From: CAYVTV01 sp964563105
Lineage (GTDB): Bacteria > Bacteroidota > Bacteroidia > Bacteroidales > GCA-2748055
DNA: 10,618 nucleotides
Reading direction: 5' to 3'
Assembly: GCA_964563105.1 (NCBI GenBank)
Contig: CAZLXM010000111.1
Span: forward strand, 1 to 10,618
Part shown: positions 1 to 6,930 of the stretch, piece after piece
Layout: each line of letters begins with the position of its first letter
Numbering within the stretch: the first letter of the stretch is position 1
Made by a program: the position numbers and the translations under genes
The notes under the pieces: model-generated
What the model saw: only the letters and a program-made list of their open reading frames with translations
What the model was told of the DNA's origin: nothing
Databases searched by the model: none

Positions 1-82
1 TATCTGGGGGTTCCATCAGAACGACCTGATTAACAACAAAATAACGCATATATTTTCTGATGAAATTAAATGTCATGATTAA
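1..82 (+). CDS. Possible C-terminal tail of an upstream gene (partial, uncertain)
   Basis: Reading from base 2, the frame stays open for 26 codons (starting IWGFHQNDLINN) and ends with TAA at 80-82. The other two + frames close by about base 33. If this is real, it is the last part of a gene entering from the left, and it ends 13 bp before the ATG at 96 chosen for the next gene, which would make the two an operon. The fragment is too short to assign a family, and 26 open codons can occur by chance in AT-rich DNA, so this is only a weak call. Confidence 0.25.
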   Translation, partial: IWGFHQNDLINNKITHIFSDEIKCHD

Positions 83-95
83 TAATCCGCTTTTT

Positions 96-2414
96 ATGAA
101 ATATCTTTTAGTCGTATTTTTATCTTTCTCATTATCGCTTTTTAGTCAGGGACCAGCTCCCTTTATCAGTACTCCGTTATCGGGTACAGAAGATTTATCT
201 TTAAAAATGGTAAATGGTATGAATAGTTTCCTGGACAGGTTAATAGATCAAGCTCCAGATAAACGTTCTGAGTTTTGGCACAGGGATTTTTCCAGTCCGC
301 AGGCATATTCTGCATCAGTCGAATCAAACAGAAGGCAGTTTGCCTCTATAATTGGTGCTGCTGATAAAAGGGAAGCTGAAATAAATATGGAGTTCATTTC
401 GAATACAACAGAGGAGGCCATTATTTCAGAAAATCATTTGTTTAAAACTTTCGCAATACGATGGAAGGTATTTGATAATATCCATGGAGAAGGATTGTTA
501 CTTCAGCCAAAGGGAAATATTAAAAACCGGGTTGTAGTTATACCTGATGCTGACCAGATACCCGAAATGCTTACAGGTATTTATCCGGGGCTTTCCAAAG
601 AAATGCAATATGCCCGTCATCTGGCTGAGAACGGAAGTCAGGTAATAATTCCAACAATTATTAATCGTTCCTGTGAATTATCAGGCAATAAAAGGCTCAA
701 TCGCCTGACCAATCAGCCTCACCGTGAATGGATTTACAGGCAGGCCTTTACTTTTGGCCGTCACATTATAGGATATGAAGTTCAAAAAATATTGGCAGCA
801 GTCGATTGGTTTGACAAGCAGAATGAACAGTATCCAGTGCCGATTGGTGTGCTTGGCTGGGGAGAGGGTGGATTACTGGCATTTTACAGTGCCGCATTAG
901 ATACCCGGATCAATGTTGCATTAGTAAGTGGTTATTTTAATAATCGTAACAACCTTTGGCAGGAACCAATTTACAGAAATCTTTCGGGAATACTTACCGA
1001 ATTTGGTGATGCAGAAATAGCCGGAATGATAGTCCCCCGAAAACTTATAATAGAATATGCGAATTTTCCGGAAATAACCGGTCCTCCAAATATTGAGCCC
1101 GGTCCCGGCCGCTCTCATTTTGCTGCTGCTCCGGGCCGTATTATTACACCCGCTTTTACTACAGTTAAAGGAGAAGTTGAAAGGGCTATAACTTTAGCTG
1201 GCCCTTTTGGATCATCTATCATGTTTTTTCATGACAATGAAAATACTGTTAAACCTGTCAGTAATTCAGCACTTCTGGCATTTTTGCAATTAATGGGGCT
1301 AAAACAAACAAAACTGAAACAATCTGATAAAGTACCGCTTGAATTAAGAAAAAATTTCAATCCTGAAAAACGTCAACACACTCAGATACAGGAACTTGAG
1401 CAGCATATTCAACATTTAATAGAAAAATCACGGCATGTTAGGGATGATTTCTTCTGGAAAAACATGAAAACTTCTACTATTGAAAACTGGCAGAAGGATA
1501 CTGCTCCATTTCAAAATTATTTCCGTGAGAAAATCACAGGTCATATCACAGAAAGTTATACAGAACTCAACCCCCGGTCCAGGCAAATTTATGATGAACC
1601 GGGATGGAAAGGTTATGAAGTTACTCTGGATGTATTTCCGGATCTATTTATCTGGGGTTATCTTTTGTTACCCAAAGATCTTAAACCAGGCGAACGACGT
1701 CCAGTAATGGTTGTTATGCACGGTGGTAGTGGTGTACCTTCAGTTGTAATTGACAAAGAAAATAAAACATACAAATCTTTGGCAGCCCAAATAGCTGATC
1801 GGGGTTATATTGTATTTTCGCCTCATTTTCCCTGGAAACAGGGTCATGATTATAGAAATCTTCAGCGAAAAGCCAATACAGTCGGGCTCACGATTTTTTC
1901 ACTTATGCTCCCTCAGCATGAAAGGTTACTTGACTGGTTAAGCTCACAACCATTTGTAGATTCAGACAAGATAGGATTTTACGGACTTTCATGGGGCGGA
2001 AAAGTTGCAGTGAGGATTCCTGCTCTTGTAAACCGTTATAGCCTTTCAATTTGTTCGGGAGATTTCAATGAATGGATATGGAAAAATGCTTCAACTGACT
2101 GGCAAAACACCTATATGTTTGTCCCTGAATATGAAATGTTTGATTTCAATCTGGGTATGACATTTAATTATGCTGAAATGGTGGCACTTATTGCCCCCCG
2201 CGCATTTATGGTAGAAAGAGGGCACGATGATGGTGTAGGTATAGATGAATGGGTTGCCTTTGAATATGCAAAGGTCAAACGTTTATATGACAAATTGAAT
2301 ATTCCTCATATGACTGATATTGAATATTTCAACGGAGGTCATGAAATAAATGCAGTGGGAAGCCTTAAATTTATTGAACGCCATTTTGGCCTGCCATTGA
2401 AAACTGATCAATAA
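96..2414 (+). CDS. Secreted two-domain alpha/beta hydrolase (acetylxylan-esterase / dienelactone-hydrolase-like), N-terminal copy degenerate
   Basis: Predicted exported serine hydrolase of 772 residues, probably an esterase acting on acyl or methyl groups of plant or algal polysaccharide; the substrate is inferred from neighbours only. The ATG at 96 is preferred over the one at 60 because it puts the hydrophobic signal peptide (MKYLLVVFLSFSLSLFSQ) at the N-terminus; the longer form adds 12 residues. Two alpha/beta-hydrolase domains follow, roughly residues 120-400 and 460-765. The C-terminal one has a canonical elbow GLSWGG with Ser632, an acid candidate at Asp711/Asp712 (GHDDG) and His749 (NGGHE), so it looks catalytic. 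The N-terminal one has GWGEGG at the matching place, with Gly256 where the serine should be. The two elbow regions align without gaps, so this is an internal duplication. It converges on the - strand genes and is not in their operon. The family-level call is firm, the exact reaction is not. Confidence 0.8.
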   Translation: MKYLLVVFLSFSLSLFSQGPAPFISTPLSGTEDLSLKMVNGMNSFLDRLIDQAPDKRSEFWHRDFSSPQAYSASVESNRRQFASIIGAADKREAEINMEFISNTTEEAIISENHLFKTFAIRWKVFDNIHGEGLLLQPKGNIKNRVVVIPDADQIPEMLTGIYPGLSKEMQYARHLAENGSQVIIPTIINRSCELSGNKRLNRLTNQPHREWIYRQAFTFGRHIIGYEVQKILAAVDWFDKQNEQYPVPIGVLGWGEGGLLAFYSAALDTRINVALVSGYFNNRNNLWQEPIYRNLSGILTEFGDAEIAGMIVPRKLIIEYANFPEITGPPNIEPGPGRSHFAAAPGRIITPAFTTVKGEVERAITLAGPFGSSIMFFHDNENTVKPVSNSALLAFLQLMGLKQTKLKQSDKVPLELRKNFNPEKRQHTQIQELEQHIQHLIEKSRHVRDDFFWKNMKTSTIENWQKDTAPFQNYFREKITGHITESYTELNPRSRQIYDEPGWKGYEVTLDVFPDLFIWGYLLLPKDLKPGERRPVMVVMHGGSGVPSVVIDKENKTYKSLAAQIADRGYIVFSPHFPWKQGHDYRNLQRKANTVGLTIFSLMLPQHERLLDWLSSQPFVDSDKIGFYGLSWGGKVAVRIPALVNRYSLSICSGDFNEWIWKNASTDWQNTYMFVPEYEMFDFNLGMTFNYAEMVALIAPRAFMVERGHDDGVGIDEWVAFEYAKVKRLYDKLNIPHMTDIEYFNGGHEINAVGSLKFIERHFGLPLKTDQ

Positions 2415-2440
2415 ACTGACTGTAATATTTTTTATTTATC

Positions 2441-4906
2441 TCAAATACCAGCTTCAGTAATAGTAAAAACTAAATGATCTGCTTTACCTTTTGCTTTAAA
2501 AATTCCATTCCCAAAGTCTTTTACTAAAGAGCTGTTTGCTTTTACATTAAGATGTCCGGGAAAACGTATTTCTCTTGTTAATACGGCAGGATTGGAAGAA
2601 GATAAGGTTAAAAGGCAGTTTCCCTTTTCGTTGAACATTATTTCCAGATTTAATTCTCCAAAAGAAGTGTACAAATTTTGCAGGGAAGTTATTTTATTTG
2701 CTTTTAGCCAGGTAAAAGGTATTCCTCCAAGTAAAGTTATTCCATTGTGAGTTTCAAAACAAATTGAATTCAGTATCATATCCATCATTCTGCCATTTCC
2801 ACTGCCATTTGGTTGCCAACAGGTAAAAGAAGGGTCGCGCTTTGAAAATCTTTCCTGAACCTGATAAGCATCCTGGGTCATTCCATATTTAAGATTAGCC
2901 TGCGTTACAGCAAATGCCTTTTTCCATTCTCCTAGTGACAGGTAAATATGTTGCCAGACATATTCAGCAGTCCCTATATAAGTAATTTCCCTGTCCATTT
3001 TACCCATAAAATAACCATCTGCCCTGTTATTTTCATAATAATTAATAAAACGTTGGAAAACATCTGAATTTAAATCAATTGCACCAGTATAACCAAGATT
3101 TGCAGAGCTGCAAACATTTTCAAATTCCCGTGAAATTCTAGATTCTTTTTCTTTTGTAATTATTTTTCGGTCAATAAATCCGTCTTGTCTGCTAAGGCCT
3201 TCAATGGTAACAGCTAAATCTTCCCTATAAGATTCCAACTCACTTCGAAATTCCTTAGCATTAACATGATCAATTCTTTCCAGAAGTTGTACGGTTTTTT
3301 CCAAACCCCAATAATTATATGCATCAGTTGATGCCACGACATAACCATGATCACCATCAGTAGCGACTGCCCAGGGCATAATACCATAAAATAAGGGGCG
3401 TGTTCCATCAGAATTTAGTTTTCTTGTAGCTTTAATCTCTCCAATTATCCAAGCTCCGGCAGCAAGAATTTTTGGCAGGAAGGTATCAAGAAATGATTCA
3501 TCATTAGAATACAAATAATAATCACAAGCTAGTGCCAAAGCTGAACCGGTTGAATTTGCCCATCTCGGGCCGGTTGTCCCGACAGATCCTTTTGTAGTAG
3601 TAAAATTTCCTTCGGGAGGAACTCCGCCATCCTGAAGGCTGAATATAAAATCAAGCCCCTTCCTTACCGGCTCAAAATGACCAGTTCTGAGCATTGGACG
3701 AAGCATATGAACAGCCTCCCACACCCAAACAAAAAATCGTTCTGAACTTCCACCCTGGGAAGGCATATAATAATCTTTATCAGGATATTTAATTAGAAGT
3801 TGAAGTGTGGATAATTGCAAGGCTGTAAAAATATCTTCCCAATTTCCAGCCTTGAATGACATCTTTGTTTTTTCTTCAGTAAACTGACTTTTGAAATGAC
3901 TTAAAGACTGTTCCCTGATTTCTTTTCCTGAAGATTTTGCAAGAAAAGAAAGGTCTTCCTCAGAAATATTGTTATAATTAACCAATAATGCAAGGGAAAA
4001 TGTTTTTGATTCTTCAGGTTTCAGTTTACCCCGGGCATGAATTACATCCTGTGCATTCTTTAAACGCATATGGGGCTGAACATAACCTGACATCCGGGTA
4101 GTCCTGAGGTTAAGATTATATTCCCTGTCTGTGAAATTAACATCTTCCTCCCACGAAACATCCATTGACCCGGGGATTAGTTTTCCTATAGTTTGACCTT
4201 CTTTAATAATTAAACTATTTTCGAGTTTAACTCTGTTACATTTTAACCATTTGGATGCATCCCAATAAAACGGCACATAATGATAATCAAAAAGATCATT
4301 TTCATTCTGAAAATTAATTTTAACTCTGACATGTGCATCCTGTTCAAATTCACTCTCATTAGTTACAGAAACATTAAGCCAAAGTAAGCTCTGTTCTTCA
4401 TTTACCTGACAACTCATATACTCTGTCTGATAATGTATGGCCCTGGCAAAATAATCTCCTCGTGGAAGGGGATATTTATTCTCGGCCAGAGACAATGTAC
4501 TAAGATGAAAATCAGGAATAACGGGCGGATCTTCAAAAGCGAACTGAACAATCCATGTCTCCTGAGTTCTGGCTTCCTCCCGGGCTTTAGTATCCCTTGT
4601 ATGAACATTTTGTGTTACGTGTCGACGGCATACATTCAAAGCACCATCCACATGAATCCAATCGGAAGAGTGGACAGGCTGGACAGGCAGGTGAACAGTA
4701 TATGGTGGACGCCAGTGAAAGTCGTCCTCCATTAAAATCTGATCCCAAGATTTTTGATTTATATTATTATAAGTTGGAATTCCATAAGATATAATATTGT
4801 CTTCCTTATCATATAAAGTTGATTCACTTTGTTTAGTCTGACAGGAGAAAAATCCATTTATAAATAAGAAAAAGAAAATAGCCGGCTTGATTTTTTGTTT
4901 AATCAT
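2441..4906 (-). CDS. Six-hairpin glycosidase-like lipoprotein (candidate glycoside hydrolase)
   Basis: Predicted 821-residue lipoprotein. The ATG at 4906 gives a clean lipoprotein signal (positively charged MIKQKIK, hydrophobic core, GFFSC with Cys22); the longest frame starts at a TTG at 4930 and adds 8 residues that spoil the signal, so it was not used. The layout resembles the six-hairpin (alpha/alpha)6-barrel glycosidases related to the glycogen-debranching GDB1 group: an N-terminal beta-sandwich (about 25-335), a helical barrel (about 355-730) and a small C-terminal beta domain (about 735-821). Barrel features include SERFFVWVWEAVHML (Glu389, Glu397), the acidic loop ATDGDHGY (Asp517, Asp519) before a Tyr-rich helix, and GNGRMMDM near residue 704. 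I cannot assign a GH family or name the catalytic acid and base with certainty. It is the last gene of the - strand series and ends 26 bp from the converging hydrolase gene. It could also be a non-catalytic member of the fold. Confidence 0.65.
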   Translation of the reverse strand: MIKQKIKPAIFFFLFINGFFSCQTKQSESTLYDKEDNIISYGIPTYNNINQKSWDQILMEDDFHWRPPYTVHLPVQPVHSSDWIHVDGALNVCRRHVTQNVHTRDTKAREEARTQETWIVQFAFEDPPVIPDFHLSTLSLAENKYPLPRGDYFARAIHYQTEYMSCQVNEEQSLLWLNVSVTNESEFEQDAHVRVKINFQNENDLFDYHYVPFYWDASKWLKCNRVKLENSLIIKEGQTIGKLIPGSMDVSWEEDVNFTDREYNLNLRTTRMSGYVQPHMRLKNAQDVIHARGKLKPEESKTFSLALLVNYNNISEEDLSFLAKSSGKEIREQSLSHFKSQFTEEKTKMSFKAGNWEDIFTALQLSTLQLLIKYPDKDYYMPSQGGSSERFFVWVWEAVHMLRPMLRTGHFEPVRKGLDFIFSLQDGGVPPEGNFTTTKGSVGTTGPRWANSTGSALALACDYYLYSNDESFLDTFLPKILAAGAWIIGEIKATRKLNSDGTRPLFYGIMPWAVATDGDHGYVVASTDAYNYWGLEKTVQLLERIDHVNAKEFRSELESYREDLAVTIEGLSRQDGFIDRKIITKEKESRISREFENVCSSANLGYTGAIDLNSDVFQRFINYYENNRADGYFMGKMDREITYIGTAEYVWQHIYLSLGEWKKAFAVTQANLKYGMTQDAYQVQERFSKRDPSFTCWQPNGSGNGRMMDMILNSICFETHNGITLLGGIPFTWLKANKITSLQNLYTSFGELNLEIMFNEKGNCLLTLSSSNPAVLTREIRFPGHLNVKANSSLVKDFGNGIFKAKGKADHLVFTITEAGI

Positions 4907-5051
4907 AGGAAAATGTATATAAATATCCAATGAGGATAAAGTGCCCCCATTTATTAAAATTGTATTCTGATATGCCCTTATTTATGGTATCTTATCAGTC
5001 ATTTATACCAGAGGCGGTTTTATACAGGCATTTATTCAGGTAATCTGTATA

Positions 5052-5786
5052 TTATTTAATTTCTCTAATTTTAATATTCCTGAACCATATAGTATAACCA
5101 TGATCCTGTAATCCAATATATCCTTCTTTTGATATTCCTTCCAGGAAGCCCGGAAAATTTTTGAATTTACTGTTTTGAACCAGTGAATCCCATTCAGGAG
5201 TCCATAATTCATATTCAACAACTTTCACACCATTCATGGTATGTGTTACTTTACCATTGTTCACGTACAATAACAGATTATTCCATTCCCCGGTAGGATT
5301 GATAGTTTTGGGATCAGCAGCAATCATATCATAAAGAGAGCCGGCAAGATGACTGTCAATCTTATTATCTGTGGCATTTTCATTATCTAAGACCTGAACT
5401 TCAGGAGCTGCAAAATAAATACCCTGGCCCGGAGCTTCTCTTACATAATAAAATATTCCGGAATTTCCCATTTTGTCAGCTTTCCAATCAATAGATAGTT
5501 CAAAATTTTTGAATTTTTTATTAAAAATAATATCTCCGCCTCCGCCTTGTCCGGTTTTTTTACCTTCAGCCGTAAAAACTTTCATTGCCTTATCTTCTAT
5601 AACCCAGTTTTTAGCCATTTCGGTTGAATTGTACTGTCTCCAGCCGGAAAAGTCCTTACCGTTAAACAATAATACCCATCCGGCTTTTTTCTCTTTACCT
5701 GTTAGTTTATTAACTTTTGGAGTACAGGCAGGGAATAAAATGAATACTGCCAGAAAAAATGATGCAAAAAATAGATTAAGTTTCAT
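5052..5786 (-). CDS. DUF1080 / 3-keto-disaccharide hydrolase-like lipoprotein
   Basis: A 244-residue protein with the hallmarks of the DUF1080 family (Pfam 3-keto-disaccharide hydrolase), a concanavalin-like beta-sandwich. Visible family motifs are GWVLLFNGKDFSGW (36-49), FKNFELSIDWK (92-102), GNSGIFY (107-113), PEVQVLDN (128-135), AGSLYD (148-153), GEWN (166-169) and the closing GYIGLQDHG...IWFRNIKIRE (222-242). The length is close to a single-domain member. The start ATG is preceded by an AT-rich leader. The N-terminus is a lipoprotein signal with FPAC, Cys21; no acidic surface-export signal follows the cysteine, so a periplasm-facing location is likely. Some family members cleave disaccharides whose ring has been oxidised at C3; many others are uncharacterised, so the reaction here is inferred from family membership. 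It lies 145 bp upstream of the six-hairpin gene and 267 bp downstream of the CBM9-like gene, the widest gap in the window. Confidence 0.85.
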   Translation of the reverse strand: MKLNLFFASFFLAVFILFPACTPKVNKLTGKEKKAGWVLLFNGKDFSGWRQYNSTEMAKNWVIEDKAMKVFTAEGKKTGQGGGGDIIFNKKFKNFELSIDWKADKMGNSGIFYYVREAPGQGIYFAAPEVQVLDNENATDNKIDSHLAGSLYDMIAADPKTINPTGEWNNLLLYVNNGKVTHTMNGVKVVEYELWTPEWDSLVQNSKFKNFPGFLEGISKEGYIGLQDHGYTIWFRNIKIREIK

Positions 5787-5963
5787 GATAATAAATTTTT
5801 ATTCGTATATAACATTATCCTGTTTCATCACTCAAGATAAATCAACAAATATCAGACTATCATTAATTCCAATATCTACTTACAGAACAATCCGGCCGTC
5901 TGGCAGAATATCTAACTAAAAACTTGTTGATTGATACAATTTGGAATGTCTTAACGAGAACTG

Positions 5964-5979
5964 TTTTGATCCATCAAAA
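5964..5979. promoter_or_regulatory. Candidate operator: 7-bp perfect inverted repeat
   Basis: TTTTGAT-CC-ATCAAAA is a perfect inverted repeat with a 2-bp spacer. It sits in the 267-bp gap upstream of the DUF1080 gene, about 180 bp before its start. The spacer is too short for an RNA hairpin, so a dimeric regulator site is the more natural reading. No regulator is encoded in the window. AT-rich DNA produces such repeats by chance fairly often. Confidence 0.3.
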
Positions 5980-6004
5980 AATAATCCGGGACCGATATAG
6001 TAAA

Positions 6005-6012
6005 CAAATATA
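6005..6012 (-). promoter_or_regulatory. Weak candidate Bacteroidota -7 promoter box
   Basis: On the - strand this reads TATATTTG, matching the Bacteroides -7 consensus TAnnTTTG. No convincing TTTG -33 element is seen at the usual spacing of about 19-20 bp; the nearest TTG-like triplet is only 12 bp upstream. If active, it would start a transcript with a leader of roughly 200 nt for the DUF1080 and six-hairpin genes and would place the inverted repeat at 5964-5979 just downstream of the start site. Confidence 0.2.
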
Positions 6013-6053
6013 ATAAATCCTCTGCAAGTTACATATTTAATCCAGGACAATTA

Positions 6054-6761
6054 TTAACGTAATACTAATTCCCCGAAAGCATACGGAGATCTCATTGGCC
6101 AGGCATTAACCCAATCGAATAGTTGCCGTCCTTTTCCGTCATTATCTCCATTTGCGAAGTTAATTCCCATTCTCAGGCCCTTTTTGGGCTTCTGATCCAG
6201 TTCAGTCCAGGGAAAGCTAAGATTAAGCAAATATCCCGTATCAATATCAGTGGTGTCATTTAAAGTGCCAAAAAGCCGGGCACCAATGTCTGCATTTCCA
6301 TCCCATGCGGGGTCACTGATACATTCAGATGTACCACGATCGTCCTTTTTTATGCCCATTATATTAACATGATAAACAATATCATTTTCATCCCAGCAAC
6401 TATCCTTATCGTTTGCAGTATCCAACAATATCTCTACCATATCATCAAGAAACAGTTGAGGATGATCTTTCTCTGACTGATATGCCCGGAGACAGGTATC
6501 AATGACTTTAAAAAAAAAGTAAAGAGAATCTCTGTTCCAACGGGAAAAAACAAATAACTGATTTTCACTTCCGTAAGGATCGTCTTTAATCATTATGCAG
6601 TCATCTGCATCCCATTCTAAAGATGACCAGGAAGGAACATTTATATTACGTTCAAAAGCAGAAAAAATAATTTTTTTTTCGTCTGGTTTATATTGTTGTT
6701 TACAGCTTAATATGCTTGCAACCAACAATATAATTATAAAAGTTATTTTTAATAAATTCAC
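6054..6761 (-). CDS. CBM9-like carbohydrate-binding lipoprotein
   Basis: A 235-residue lipoprotein with a single CBM9/DOMON-like beta-sandwich. The start is GTG at 6761: an in-frame stop lies five codons upstream and no ATG precedes the signal peptide, so GTG is effectively forced. The signal MNLLKITFIIILLVASILSC gives lipidated Cys20. Domain clues are the opening ...WSSLEWDADD, a central DSLYFFFKVID strand (78-88), FLDDMVEILLDT (104-115), the aromatic/acidic stretch WDENDIVYHVNI (123-134) and the family-like ending RSPYAFGELVL (224-234). Family members bind sugar chain ends or act as stand-alone binding modules; no catalytic residues are evident. It lies between the second propeller gene (169 bp away) and the DUF1080 gene, consistent with a sugar-capture role on the same membrane as the other two lipoproteins. 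The similarity is by fold pattern, so the ligand is unknown. Confidence 0.6.
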   Translation of the reverse strand: MNLLKITFIIILLVASILSCKQQYKPDEKKIIFSAFERNINVPSWSSLEWDADDCIMIKDDPYGSENQLFVFSRWNRDSLYFFFKVIDTCLRAYQSEKDHPQLFLDDMVEILLDTANDKDSCWDENDIVYHVNIMGIKKDDRGTSECISDPAWDGNADIGARLFGTLNDTTDIDTGYLLNLSFPWTELDQKPKKGLRMGINFANGDNDGKGRQLFDWVNAWPMRSPYAFGELVLR

Positions 6762-6883
6762 CTGAAGAAAATTTAGTTACTATACTTTCTCATCAATAGT
6801 TGCAAATTTTTAATCTGGTATTTTTCATTATTAATCTCATGGATCGAAAGTAGCCTGTGAAAATAAAACTCTTAGCCTTTTTA

Positions 6884-6902
6884 TGTATCATCTGATCATA
6901 CA
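6884..6902. promoter_or_regulatory. Candidate operator: 19-bp near-perfect palindrome
   Basis: The sequence TGTATCATCTGATCATACA is an odd-length palindrome in which 8 of 9 symmetric pairs match; the exception is a C/C pair at 6889 and 6897. It lies in the 169-bp gap between the second propeller gene and the CBM9-like gene, about 120 bp upstream of the latter's start. There is only one central base, so it is a poor terminator hairpin and fits a binding site for a dimeric regulator better. Confidence 0.35.
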
Positions 6903-6930
6903 GCAATTTATAATTTCAGGCACCTGCTTT

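Noticed and set aside
2415..2440. Bidirectional terminator in the convergent gap
   Set aside because: Only 26 bp, AT-rich with a T-run, but no stem-forming inverted repeat could be found.
4433..4735. 100-codon + strand open frame opposite the six-hairpin gene
   Set aside because: Lies entirely antisense to the coding sequence and its translation shows no protein-like pattern.
4951..4986. CTGATA...TATCAG inverted repeat between the DUF1080 and six-hairpin genes
   Set aside because: Only 6-bp arms around a 20-bp loop in AT-rich DNA, within chance expectation.
5473..5919. 148-codon + strand open frame opposite the DUF1080 gene
   Set aside because: Mostly antisense to a well-supported gene, low-complexity translation with no domain or signal, and its end runs into intergenic DNA.
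6917..6926. CAGG-CA-CCTG inverted repeat just downstream of the propeller 2 stop codon
   Set aside because: The 4-bp arms with a 2-bp spacer cannot form a stable hairpin and no T-run follows on the coding strand.
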